64,000 nt of DNA from positions 310,001 through 374,000 of the forward strand of contig BLAL01000194.1 in the NCBI GenBank assembly GCA_015698045.1. Direction: 5' to 3'. Below the pieces are notes generated by a model that made no database searches, was not told the DNA's origin, and saw only the letters and a program-made list of their open reading frames with translations. Made by a program: the position numbers and the translations under genes. Each line of letters starts with the position of its first letter. The stretch's first letter is position 1. The stretch comes from Rhizophagus clarus. Lineage: Eukaryota > Glomeromycota > Glomeromycetes > Glomerales > Glomeraceae. Shown here one piece after another: positions 1 through 12,072 of the stretch.

Positions 1-1
1 G

Positions 2-447
2 AATAAGAAAGCCAAGTTTTACGGAGATGGCAACACAAGGATACCCACAACTTCTTTACCTGATGTTGGGAAATACACAGTCGAGACACTCAAAATACCA
101 GAAGCTCGTAATGCTCATATTAGAGTTACTGGTTCAAATTTAACATTAAATGAATACCTTCAAAAATTTGAAAAAGCTTCCGGTAAGCATTGCTCATTCT
201 AAATATTAATAACTGAAATTACAACTAATTATGTTATATTTACGAAGGCTCAAAATGGGAAGTTACTGAAGATAGAGATGTGCGATATCGATTCAAAAAT
301 AAAATCGAACCAATCCCCTCATTCATGGATGATTACATAGCTTATGAAACGGAAAATTCGAATTTTCTGGATAATGATAACGATAAATTCAGTTTTATTC
401 CTGAACCTGTCACCAAAGTTATTGAAACTCTTGTGAGCCAAGCGTAG
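2..447 (+). CDS. NmrA-like / isoflavone-reductase-like NAD(P)-binding protein, 3' end
   Basis: This is the C-terminal part of a gene that starts before the window. Exon 2-182 reads ...KKAKFYGDGNTRIPTTSLPDVG... and later NLTLNEYLQKFEK. A 65-nt intron (183-247, GTAAGC...AAG) splits a Gly codon, and the last exon (248-447) ends ...VTKVIETLVSQA then TAG. The pattern 'F-Y-G-D-G-N-T, then T-S-L-x-D-V-G-K-Y, then N..I.V.G..L-T-L-N-E' is typical of the second half of NmrA-like or isoflavone-reductase-like atypical short-chain dehydrogenases, which bind NAD(P)H in the cytosol. The N-terminal dinucleotide-binding motif lies outside the window, so substrate and activity cannot be judged. The intron acceptor (TACGAAG) is not pyrimidine-rich, but it is the only one that keeps the frame. 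Confidence 0.6.
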
Positions 448-2341
448 AATCAATTTATAATTTATTTTTATCAAATGATTTGAAATCACATTTCTGTTTA
501 GTATTTATTTTTGAATCTGTGTATTATTGCACTTGCAGCATGTGTCACGATGTCTAAAAAAATTTAACATTCAACAATAAAATTTTACTATTTAAAAACC
601 ACACAATAATAATAATAATGTTAAATTAGAAAAGTGAGGCAAAAAGCAAAAAAAAAAAAAAAATTACAGAGTTTATAGTACATTCAATATACAGTTATGG
701 CATTTAAAAAACCTGAAAAAAATACCGAAAAAAATACCGGAAAAATCCGGAAGAAATTAAAGTTCCAGAGAACTAATAAATTTTGCCGGTATTTAATGAT
801 ATGATATATCCAAAAAAATGCAAATTTAGAATAGATTTTATATTCTGATTTTAAAGGATCAATTTTATGGTTATATGATAGTATTCAATTAAACCTCGTT
901 ATACCGCACTTGCGGTTCAGGAGGTATATATTAGAAGTCCGTTGTATATACTGTACAGTATATACCGAACTTCGTGTTTACAGCAACGAGTTCGGCGTAT
1001 AAATATGTCAGATAATTATTAATATTAATTCTGTCCAGAATCAATATTTTATACAGTATATCACTAGATCAACAAAAGTTATGGAAACTTTCAACCACGT
1101 GATCACAGTTCGGTATTTCAAGAATGGTAAACGGTGTAAAATCAGTATAAGTTCAATATATTGATATTTTTTTTTTTAAATGCTATGAAACAGATTAAGT
1201 TCAATAAGCCGAGAATTCTTTATATAGATGTCAGACTACAGTATTTTGAATCGACTGCTACTGTGAACGTTTCGCATTGTTTACGTTGCGAAAGCATCTA
1301 ACAGTCGGGGTACTTAAATTAGAATATTTATTAGTAAATTTACATATTTTTTATCTGGTGTCACATCATTTATATAGTTAACCCTCCCTCCCTGATGCGT
1401 CAAGTATTAAAGTATTCTTAAAAATTTTATAATTTCTAGATAAAGTTATCGCATTTTTTATATAAACAGCACAACAACAGAGACTAAGAGAGTTTTAAAA
1501 ATAAAAAGTCAAATTTTTATTTCGTAAAATATATGAATAAATTTCACATTATCTATAGCATTATTCATGTGACTATTTAAATGTTTAACAATCCAATTTT
1601 TTTTTGTTTATTATAAAGTGTATTTAATCATTAAACTACATTTAATACCTTGACTTCTTTTTTACTGAAAAAAATAAATTTATTCACGAAAAAAATTTAA
1701 ACGTCACAAAAGAACTATCATAATCATGTTAGACATTATGTAGGAAACTGTAAATCACTAACTGCTAAAGACAACTTGTTATATTAGGAATCAAATCTGG
1801 ATCAACAATATAACAGTTAATCTATTAATCCTGGAAATTTAGGAAAATTTTTATTAATTTAATCATAATTATAACTATACTTACATTACTCAGCAAATAC
1901 CAGAGATTATCAGGGCAATGAAATTCCAGAATTCCTTTTTCATAGGACTACAGTATATTCAAAATTTTAACAAATACCAATTAGTACCCCACTATCATAA
2001 AATACTAGGTATCTCACAGAATACTGGGTATTGTTCGATTTTTAAACCAGGTTTGCTGTATAACACCAGGGGGTTACATACAGTGCTAGATGGTATGTTG
2101 TTTCATATATTGTTATTAAAAGTAAAGTATCGAAAAAATAGAATTCTCTATTTAGTTTAGAAATCATGACTTTATTATCTAATCATTAATGTATGTAACA
2201 ATTGTTCTTTCAAATTAAAATTAGTATCAGTTTGTTTGGTTTATAGTAAGATTTATAAAAAATTCTATTGTTAATTTAATTAATCGCTAATATCAGCATA
2301 AATGTTTTTTATATAAACTGTCTTAATCAATATAGCTGATC
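448..2341. other. intergenic, no gene seen
   Basis: AT-rich spacer between the NmrA-like gene end and the convergent kinase gene. It holds homopolymer runs and a short palindromic patch at about 890-1000 (repeated TATATACTGTACAGTATATA-like sequence and CCTCGTTATACCGC) that may be a miniature transposon. No reading frame with recognisable protein content was seen on either strand. Confidence 0.4.
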
Positions 2342-4968
2342 CTAATCTGCTGTCGCTAAATTTTTTAATCCTTTTTTTTGTTGACTTAATTCTGATCTCA
2401 ATTTATCCAAATTCTTTTTTAATGAATTTATATCTTCTACCATCAAGCTAGAATCTAAATGAGCTCTGGTCCCTTCCCAACAATTAGTAGCAATTTTAAA
2501 AATTTTATATTTATCAAGATCAAAAGAATTCAACTTAAGAATCTCATTAATCTTAAGACTAACTTCTAACTCTTTATTTTTCTGGACCATATTCATTAAG
2601 GAATTATAATATTGATCCATATCATATAAACCAGCTTCATTGTTAATTACAAGAATATTCTGAAATTCTTTAGTGCATTTATTCGAAAAATTCGTTTTAG
2701 AGATTTTACTTCCAACAATAACCATGTCTCCAATAAAACTAACAGCTTTTCCAGCAACTGGAATAGCATTTCCAAGAGAAGCAACTCCATCACCAATTAC
2801 TTCATTTCGAATTTGTCTCCCTTTGCCTTCTAGCTGATTGCAACATCTTTGTAGGTTTCTAATAACTTCCTCTCTTAAAGAAAGAAATTCGTCTTTGGCT
2901 TTTAGAAATTTATTAGCTTTATTAAGAATCTGTTTTTTGTTATTGTTATTGCAAGAGGCTGAATGTTTCGTCGATTTCTGATTGATTTCATTCATTTCCC
3001 TTTGTTTAGCTTCTTTTTCTTTATGAATTTCCTTAGTATTTTCTCCATTAGCTAATTTATTTACTAAATCCTTTTTGATTTCAATCAGTTCTTTTCCTTT
3101 ATCTAGCATTAGTTGTTTAGTATGCTCTTGATCAAGATTAATTAATTTCTCTTCCAATTCCTTTATCTTAACTTCTTTAATCTGTATTGCTTGGGTTAAT
3201 TGTACTTTGATTTGTTCTTCATTATATAGTTTTTGCTCCAATTGAGCAATTTCTTTTTCCAGCTTGGCTTTTAACTCAGCTTTTTCATCTTTCTCTCTAT
3301 TAGTAAGCTTCATGAGATCATATAACATATTATTTTTAAAAATCTTTTCCTTCTCTATTTGCTGATAATTAATTTGAGACTGAGTTAATTGAAATTTTAA
3401 ACCTTGAATAATGGTTTCTGTCTTAGCCAATTTTTCTTGGAGGTTAATTTTTTCTTGCTTTAACTGAAGGATTTGATCTCGAACTTGCTGATTGATCTGC
3501 TCATTTTGCTTTATTTGTTCAGTTAAATTACCAGCCCGTTCAGCCAAATTTTGCTTTTCATTTTGGAGACAAGCAATTTGAGTTTGTAAAGCATTTTCTT
3601 TTTCTGCAAATTCTCTAATTTGTACAGCTGAGCCAAGCCTCAAATTTTGATAATCTTGTTCAATTTGAAAATTACGTTGTTGTGATTTCATTAATTCCGA
3701 TTTAATCTTTTCATATTCTAAACACATCATTCTCAATTCATTTTGAGTACTTTGGTAATAAGTCTCTGCAATATTTTCTAATTTAAAAAGTTGCTGCTCG
3801 GCATCCTCTTTTTTTTGTTTTAATCTAAATAATTTCAATTCTTGCTGAGATACTCCTAGAATTTCATTTAATTCTTCACTAGTAAAATTAAGTAAACGAC
3901 TTGTATGACATTCTTGTGAATAATAAGATTTAGTAATAAGATTATTAAAAGATTTGGTAATAAAACCACCATAACCAGTTGGTATATTAATAAATTGCAT
4001 AATATTGTTTTTTAATTTTCCATTAATATTTTCAATCTTCATATTAAAAGGAAAAAAAATCCATTGTTTAAATGTATTTATAACTTCTAATGCAGATGGT
4101 CTATTTAATGGATCTTCATCCCAACATTTTTTCATCAAATCTACGTAACATTGTGGAGTATTATTAATAATTTTAGGTCGTTCACCCTTACAAATACTTG
4201 AAGAAAGCTGAAGATTATGTGCTCTATTATTAAATGGTGGAATTCCAGATGTAAATTCCCACATTATCATAGAAAAACTATATATATCACTAGCTTGAGT
4301 ATGAGGCATACCTCTTAAAACTTCAGGTGCTATAAATGGTACGACACCATAAATTTTATCTTGTTTTAAAGAGGAATTTGCAGATTGATATGATCCTAAA
4401 TAATCGCTAATATAAACTCCATATACATCTGTATAATTGATACATAAAATATTACCATCATGAAAATCATAATGAATAAGACCTTTTTCATGTATATTAT
4501 TAAGTCCAACAATAATTTTATATAACATGTATAATTTTTGTTTCCAATTATCATTTATTTGAGACAAGCATCCTCTTAAATTGCCTTTATTTGCATATTC
4601 CATTACTAACATGTAATCCAAAGTGTCTGTATTTTTTGTAAATCCATATATTTTGATAAGCTCATTTGAATTAATAATTTTCCACTATAAAAATAATTAA
4701 GTTAGTATAAATGAATGATAATTAGAACTAAAGAAAAAAACAAATATCTCATTATCATACTTTATTTAAGAATTCACTTAAATTTTTGTTTGATTTCTTA
4801 GGGTAATTAAAACATTTGAGAACTATTTCCATGTTTCCATATGTTGCTTTGTATGTAGATCTTCCTTTATCGATATATTCAATATTTTCAAATATAACAT
4901 AAGGGAACCATTTTAATTTGTTGTCAATAATAAATTGATTCATAATTTTATTTCCACTTTCTCCAAAT
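2342..4968 (-). CDS. protein-kinase-like domain plus long coiled coil (two large 3' exons)
   Basis: Two exons, 4968-4761 and 4684-2342, are joined across a 76-nt intron (GTATGA...TATAG) in phase 0. An ATG at 4943 exists, but the reading frame is open upstream to an acceptor at 4969-4970, so the N-terminus most likely continues into the micro-exon array. Kinase features: a degenerate Gly loop (DKGRSTYKATYG), the ATP lysine in IVLKCF, catalytic loop HYDFHDGN with Asp and Asn present, an irregular DFG region (SDYLGS), then APEVL, DIYSFSMIMWEF and a C-lobe ending RPSALEV. This matches the expanded Rhizophagus tyrosine-kinase-like family. After the kinase comes about 300 residues of Gln/Glu/Lys-rich coiled coil, then a Gly/Ala/Val-rich hydrophobic stretch (GDGVASLGNAIPVAGKAVSF) and another helical tail. 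The altered DFG and Gly loop make reduced or no catalysis possible. Substrate unknown. Confidence 0.85.
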
Positions 4969-6713
4969 CTATATATAATTTAAATAATTAAAAATTAAGA
5001 TGACATTAGAAATTTATATTAAATTTTAACGAAAAAATCAATGCTTAATATATTAATATATTAATAATACTTACTCTAAAATTTAGATAAATTACAGAAT
5101 TATTATATAATAAGTAAATGACTTTATATGTACAATAAATATGATAATTCACAACTTACCAACTAGAATATAAAATTTTTTTAATTAAATTATAAGCATT
5201 ATATAAATAACAAGATTGTTATAACTGGCTGCCAATAATAAATCTAAATAATGTAATATACTTACAAGCTATAATATTCAAATAATTTTTTAAAATAAAG
5301 TTAGTTCAAATTAATATGAATACAATGGAATTAAATAACTTATGATTTACCGTCTAAAATATCCAATTAATTTTTTTAATAAAGATTCAGTCAGTTGTTA
5401 ATATTAAATAAATAATAATAGAATTAAATAAATAATAACTTATAACTTACGATCTAATAATTTTTGAATAAAAAATTAGTTTATAGCATTATACAATATC
5501 AAATAAATAACTTATAACTTACCATCTAAGAAATTCAAATAATTTTTTAAATAAAGAATTTAATACTAAATTATATGCAAGTAATTAATTAAATAAATAA
5601 CTTATAGCTCACCGACTAAAAATATTTAAATAATTTTAAATAAAGTAATTTGACTTAATATTTAAATTATATTTACTAATTATTATATAAATGTAATAGA
5701 TTAAAAAGATAATTATCACTTACCAACTATAGTTAGCATTAAATAATAAAATTTAGTTATTCAAATTATAAATTAAATGTGATATAAATATAACAGAATT
5801 AAATAAATAATTTATGACTTACCGGCTAAAATATTCAAATAATAATTTTTTAAGTAAAGAATTTAGTTAGTTACAAACATTATAAATATAGTAGAATCAA
5901 ATAAATATCTTACACCCTATATATTAAATAGATAAAAATTTAGCTACTAATAGTTTAAATTATATACAGATATCATATAAATATAATAATGTTAAACAAA
6001 TAACTTACGCTCTATATTATTATTAAACAAATAGTTTTTTGAAAAAAAAAAAAATATTTATCTAGTTCAAATTATGCGTATATACAGTATATTAAACGAA
6101 TATAATATAAATAAATTAATAATTTATAGCGTACCATCTAAATTATTAAAAACAATTTTTAAATATAAAATTAGCTTAAATTATACGTAAATATTATATG
6201 AATATAATAGAATTACTTATAACTTACCATCTAAAATATCCAAATAATTTTTTAAACAAAAAATTTAATTAGTTTATAATTCTACATAAATATTAGATAA
6301 ATGAAATAAATAACTTACCATCTGAAATATTTAAATAAAGAAATTTATTTAAATTTATAAGTAAATAGTAATAATGTATAAATATGATAGAACTAAATGA
6401 ACAACTCACTCCCTACGTATTATTAAATAATTAACTATTAAACAAAAATTTATTTGATTGAAATTATATACAAACATGATAATACATTAAAAAAGCGACT
6501 TACGCTCTATACCGTTGATAATTTAAGTAAGAATTTAATTTATATTTGATATGTAAATATTACAAAAATATGATAAAATCAAGTAAACAATTTATAACTT
6601 ACCATCTAAAATATTCACATAATTTTAAATAAAGGATTTTATTAGGTTAAATCATATTTAAATATACGTAAAATAATAAATAAATAAATAGTTCATATTG
6701 CGACTTACATTCT
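4969..6713 (-). other. proximal micro-exon array (17 three-nt exons plus a 1-nt exon)
   Basis: On the minus strand this stretch is a chain of introns of 69-123 nt. Each begins with a donor (mostly GTAAG) and ends in TTTAG or ATAG, and exactly three bases separate each AG from the next donor. Lowest coordinate and minus-strand triplet of each exon, in transcription order: 6709 AAT; 6603 ATG; 6504 AGC; 6410 GGA; 6319 ATG; 6228 ATG; 6135 ATG; 6009 AGC; 5914 GGT; 5823 CCG; 5724 TTG; 5613 TCG; 5523 ATG; 5451 ATC; 5351 ACG; 5266 CTT; 5160 TTG. A single A at 5075 then lies between TTTTAG and GTAAGT. The last intron (5074-4969) ends TATATAG before the kinase exon. The introns are visibly related copies, and many carry an ACTAAC-type branch site upstream of the AG. 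Joined in order, the exons stay open and enter the kinase frame only if the 1-nt exon is included. This is an inference from sequence alone. Confidence 0.7.
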
Positions 6714-6731
6714 AAAATATTTAAATAATTT

Positions 6732-7842
6732 TTATTTTTATTTTTATGTATGGGTGTCAGTTAGGAACCTAACATGACGCGAATTTAAGTAAATTATTTA
6801 CATGAAGAACAAAAATTTGAACATACATTAAAATACTAAATTGCAAAAAAGAATAATCTACTTAAACCGGTGAACTAAGCAAGGAAAGGTCGACACTAAT
6901 GTGAAAGTACGACATCGAGTTGAAACCCTTCACGGTCAGTTAATCCTAATCATAGTCACTACCTCTCTTACAGCCAATCCAAAGACCAGGTAAGTCGAAG
7001 CCCGTACCCCGCAGATATCCTATGACTAACACCGCCAGCCTCCAAGATAAGTATATCTACCCTGCACTGGTCAGTAAGGTCAAAAAACAAAAATTTCTCC
7101 AAGTGACTATATTCCAGAGTAATATTACTACCTATCAACCATCTACAGACAGTTCCCTAAACTAAGCTAATAGTTGCGGAACTGACAGGTATGCCTACCT
7201 AAAGGCCGGAATAACTTAATGAACGCTTACCCAAGTAGAAAAATCAAAAACCGCAGTAAAAACCCATGATAGTCCAACACGTGCTCAACATAATCTCACC
7301 TGATCAAAAACTGATCACCAAGATCTGCACCCTCCTTACACAAACACCCAACTCTCTCAAAAGGAAATAATCACCAAGCCACCTATGTCGATCAATTTTG
7401 GGATACCCCCCTACCCCCCAGAAAAACTCCAAAAAGTAGGAGGCAAAACGAAAAGACAAGAAAATACACCAAAAAATAAGAAAAATCATAACCCTGGAAA
7501 ACCATCCGCTAAAGCAGGGGAAAAAACCAGGTAAAGGAGGAAATAACACCAAACAGCACCAGGAACAACACCTTTAAAAAGAAAGTGAACCTTCTCTACT
7601 AAGCACCTTGAAAATTTCTCTCTTCCAGCTTGAAGTCTTCGACCTCATCTTCAAAGTCGTTAAAAACATAATAACAGCACCGCTGGACCCAATAAAGACA
7701 AGTAGCGGACTGCAAGTTGGTGTGTGAATAATTATTGCATGTGTAGGGCAGCTTCTTTACACAGTACTCTTCACTTAAGGGTTCTTCCCATATGGCGAAA
7801 TAATATTTTTAAAATGCGAAATAAAAAGAAGGAGAGAGAGTT
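6732..7842 (-). mobile_element. non-LTR retroelement copy (class uncertain) with 17-bp target-site duplication
   Basis: A 1.1-kb block interrupts one array intron and is bounded by a perfect 17-bp direct repeat: positions 6715-6731 and 7843-7859 both read AAATATTTAAATAATTT. The 6732 end is a T/A run that on the minus strand reads as an A-rich tail, so the insert has the hallmarks of target-primed reverse transcription, with its 3' end at 6732. Its base composition is richer in G and C than the surroundings. The only frame of note (7304-7552) has no recognisable domain. It may be a 5'-truncated LINE 3' end or a SINE-like element. It shares no obvious protein with the LINEs at 32441 or 39840. 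Confidence 0.6.
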
Positions 7843-7859
7843 AAATATTTAAATAATTT

Positions 7860-10071
7860 AACAACCAGATAAGCTTTTAGTGCGATTTTCCTCTATAATA
7901 GGAAAAAATGTTGGTCAATCATTTTTATTTTGGCCAGATTTTCACTAAAATTTTCTATTCCACTTTCGATGATGACCCACATGCACAGTTGCCGTAGATA
8001 CAAAAAAAATTGCCTTTTTCGTAAAAAAAGCTTCAGTTAATTTTATATATACATAGTCTTAAGCTTGAGCTTAGCTTAAGCTTTGCTTTGCTTATGCCTA
8101 AGCTTAAGCTTAAGCTTGAGCACATCTTTAGACTAACTTTTTGCAAAACCTCTTCCTGTGCCAGCGAAAATAGTTGTTAACTTTATAATCATAAATTATT
8201 TGCACTTTTTAACTTTTTTTGCCGATCAACAATAAATCATTAAAAATTAGTAACTTTAAAAATTTAATTTTTTTTTTTAATTTATTGCAAAAAAAAAAAA
8301 AAAAAAAAAAATACAATAAAATTTGATAATAAATATGAAGAAATTTTTAAAGATTTAGGAAAAAACGGATAAAACCATTTTTTATTAAAAAAAAATTCTT
8401 TCATTTTTTAATTGAAACAATTAGGGTAAGGATCCATTCGGGTCAGGTCGTCAAAATTATGATCTGGCATCAGGTGGCCTGTTAGCCTGAAAAGAATAAT
8501 GAAAAAATAATGTACAAGGCAGTTTATAAAACCGTTTCTTTTTTTTTATTTAAGAGAAAAAAAAATAACGAAATGATTAAATCCGTTTTTTTAAAACCTG
8601 GATTAGTCTGGTTGAATAGTAAGTAATACAGTACCAGACCAAAAAAATTTGCTTCAATTTTATCTGGACATCCGGTTCAGTCTTTAAATTTAATTTAACC
8701 ATTATATTATCAAAACGAATTAAGAAATATTAACCAAACGATTTCTTAACTTTTTTTCTTTAAAATAAGTTAAAAAAAACGTAGTAACGAGTTAAAAATG
8801 TTAACTATGCTTTTTTAACATTTTTTAAATACGAAGTTTTTAAACGTTAACCGAACATTTTTTTAACTTTTTTTTTAAAATGAGTTGAAGAAGTTAACTA
8901 TGTTTTTTTAAAGAACGAGAAGTTAACTATGTTTTTTTAAAGAACGAGTTAAAAAAATGTCAATTACGTTTTTTAAAAAAACGAGTTAAAAGGTAACAAC
9001 ATTTTTTTAAAAAACGAGTTAAAAAAAAATGTTAACTACGTTTTTTTTCCTTTTTTAAAAATAGAGTTGAAAAACGTTTCTTTTTTTAAAAAATGAAATT
9101 AAAAAAAAACTTTTCTTTAAACCGAATTGGAAAATAGTAACTAAAGTGAATTAAAAAAATAATAACTACCGTTTTTCTAACTTTTTTTAAAAAGTATAAG
9201 TTAAAACGAGTTAAAATATTAACTAAATGGTTTTTAACATTTTTTTTATTAATACAAATATGCAAATTAAAAAACGTTAATAAATAAACTTTTTTTTTCA
9301 AAAAATGCTAAATAAGCATTTTTTGATAGGTCAAAGCAAATTAAAAACATTGATAAATAAAGGCTTTGACTTTTTTTACTAAACGAACTAGAGTAATTTG
9401 GGTACAAGTTAGAGTTTCAGTAATTACCGATCAGTTTTAACAGTTCCAGTTTACGATCGAACTGAAACATTCATCACTGCGGTTTCGATGTCAATTTTAC
9501 GATTTTCTGAACTGATTTTACCTTTACTGAATTGATTTGTGATAATAAAAAACGAGAAAACCGTTTTTTTTTCATTTAATAAATTTAATGCTCCGAACGG
9601 GTTGGGTCAGTTCGGGTTACCTTGTTCACCCGAACTGAAGAATTTTTTCAGGTTGGTTCAGTTTGGTAATCTGCTCTGATCTGACCCTACCCATTGGCCC
9701 GAAAGTATTCGGGTTACTTCGAATGATTAAGTTAATAAAAAAAAACATTGTACAAACTTTTCATGACATTTTTTAATAAATTATCACAAAAAAACGTTGT
9801 GAAATGCTTTTTTTTAAATTAAATTATGCATTAAAAACGTTTTGATAACGTTTTTTATCGAGTTATTAAAAAAAAACGTTTTTTAATTTAATTATATATC
9901 AAAAAATGCGTTTCTTAATAAAATATCAAAAAAGGTTACAAAACAATTTTTCAATTAAATTATGTTTTTTTTTAATTACGGTAATTTAGTACATTGATCG
10001 CTTAAAAATCCGCGGTAAATATACATCGAAAACCATTTTTGCAACATTTATCAGTAAAATATTGCGAAACA
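7860..10071. repeat. AT-rich degenerate repeats inside the giant array intron
   Basis: No gene seen. At about 8070-8125 there is a run of overlapping AAGCTTAAGCTTGAGC palindromes. At about 8690-9300 a degenerate repeat of roughly 40 bp (core GAGTTAAAAAATGTTAACTACG, with many TTTTTTAAA blocks) recurs. Patches with GGGTCAGGT or GGGTTGGGTCAG (about 8435, 9600, 9685) resemble the ends of the hAT-like element just downstream and are probably older relics of the same family. Confidence 0.5.
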
Positions 10072-12072
10072 TAGAGTTCTGAACGGGCGGATGGGGTTGG
10101 GTAATTGACTTAACCTGACCCATGATATTCAAGTCGGGTCATCAAATTCATGACCCGTTTTATATCAAAAAAAATTGTAATTTTATATATGAAAAAATTT
10201 AAATAATAAAAAAAAACGAATTTCTTAATCGTTTTTAATAACAAAAGAAAAAAATGATTTGTTAATCGTTTTTAATAACAAAAACGATTTATTTTTCGGT
10301 TTTAATATCAAAAAAAAAGCAATTTTTTAATATCAAAAAAAAGCGATTTTTTAATAACAAAAAAAAACGATTTTCTTAATCGTTTTTAATAACAAAAATG
10401 ATTTATTATTCGTTTTTAATAACAAAAAAAAAGCAATTTTTTAATAACAAAAAAAAAACGATTTTCTTTTTATCGTTTTAATAACAAAAGAAAAACAATT
10501 TTCTTAATCATTTTTAATAACAAAAAAAAAGTAATAACAAAAGAAAAAATGATTTTCTTAATCGTTTTTAATAACAAAAGAAGAAACGATTTTCTTATCG
10601 TTTTTAATATCAAAAGAAAAAACGATTTTCTTAATCGTTTTTAATAACAAAAGAAAAACCGATTTTCTTAATCGTTTTTAATAACAAAAGAAAAACTGAT
10701 TTTCTTAATCGTTTTTAATAACAAAAGAAAAACTGATTTTCTTAATCATTTTTAATAACAAAAGAAAAACCGATTTTCTTAATCGTTTTTAATAACAAAA
10801 GAAAACCCGATTTTCTTAATCGTTTTTAATAACAAAAGAAAAACGATTTTCTTAATCATTTTTAATAACAAAAAAAAAGTAATAACAAAAGAAAAAATGA
10901 TTTTCTTAATCGTTTTTAATAACAAAAGAAGAAACGATTTTCTTATCGTTTTTAATATCAAAAGAAAAAACGATTTTCTTAATCGTTTTTAATAACAAAA
11001 GAAAAACCGATTTTCTTGATCATTTTTAATAACAAAAGAAAAACTGATTTTCTTAATCGTTTTTAATAACAAAAGAAAACCCGATTTTCTTAATCGTTTT
11101 TAATAACAAAAGAAAACCTGATTTTCTTAATCGTTTTTAATAACAAAAGAAAAAACGATTTTCTTGATCATTTTTAATAACAAAAGAAAAACTGATTTTC
11201 TTAATCGTTTTTAATAATAAAAAAAAACGAATTTCTTAATCATTTTTAATAACATAAAAAAACGAATTTCTTAATCGTTTTTAATAACAAAAGAAAAAAA
11301 CGATTGTTAATCATTTTTAATAACAAAAATGATTTATTTTTCGTTTTTAATAACAAAAAAAAGCGATTTTTTAATAACAAAAGAAAAAACGATTTTCTTA
11401 ATCGTTTCTAATAACAAAAGAAAAACGATTTCCTTAATCATTTTAAATAATAAAAAAAACGATTTTCTTAATCGTTTTCAATAATAAAAAAAACGATTTT
11501 CTTAATCGTTTTTAATAATAAAAAAAATGATTTTCTTAATCGTTTTTAATAAGAAAAAAAACGATTTTCTTAATCGTTTTTAATAACAAAAGAAAAAAAC
11601 GATTTATTTTTCGTTTTTAATAACAAAAAAAAGCGATTTTTTAATAACAAAAGAAGCGATTTTCTTAATCGTTTTTAATAACAAAAGAAAAACGATTTTC
11701 TTAATCGTTTTAAATAATAAAAAAAATGATTTTCTTAATCATTTTCAATAATAAAAAAAACGATTTTCTTAATCGTTTTTAATAACAAAAGAAAAAAACG
11801 ATTTATTTTTCGTTTTTAATAACAAAAAAAAAGCGATTTATTAATCGTTTTTAATAACAAAAAAAAAAGATTATTAATCATTTTTAATATTCGTTTTTAG
11901 TAATAAAAAACCAATTTAGCCAAACTTTAAATATAAAAACGCCGGGACTAATAGTATCGGCGTTTTTTTTTCAGCGTTTTTTGTCGGGTCAACGGGTCAG
12001 ATCAGGTACCTGATTAACACTGACCTGACCCGAGAATTTTGGGTCAACAGTCGGGTCAGATTCAGAGCTCTA
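10072..12072. mobile_element. hAT-like non-autonomous element carrying a satellite
   Basis: The left end TAGAGTTCTGAA (10072) and right end TTCAGAGCTCTA (to 12072) are 12-bp terminal inverted repeats with one mismatch. They are flanked by GCGAAACA (10064-10071) and GCGAAACG (12073-12080), an 8-bp target-site duplication with one change. Eight-bp duplications and TAGAG-type ends fit the hAT superfamily. Inside are GGGTCA/TGACCC-rich sub-terminal zones and a long satellite; no transposase is visible. The element sits in the interrupted intron of the micro-exon array. Confidence 0.6.
10200..11890. repeat. tandem satellite of about 37 bp with palindromic core
   Basis: More than 40 tandem copies of a unit built from TTTTAATAACAAAAGAAAAA followed by CGATTTTCTTAATCG. 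The second half is a near-palindrome (CGATT...AATCG), so either strand can form a chain of small hairpins. Units vary between about 30 and 40 bp, and some larger blocks (for example about 10500-10640 and 10860-11000) recur as higher-order repeats. There are no unique spacers. Confidence 0.85.

Noticed and set aside
2040..2160. 80-residue frame at 1918-2160
   Set aside because: No domain, no splice context and AT-rich; most likely chance.
6880..7010. tRNA-like patch (GAGTTGAAACCC, GGTCGACAC)
   Set aside because: No cloverleaf with paired acceptor, D and T arms could be drawn; it lies inside the retroelement.
10200..11890. CRISPR-like regular repeats
   Set aside because: Units are tandem without unique spacers, AT-rich and eukaryotic in context; a satellite inside a hAT-like element.
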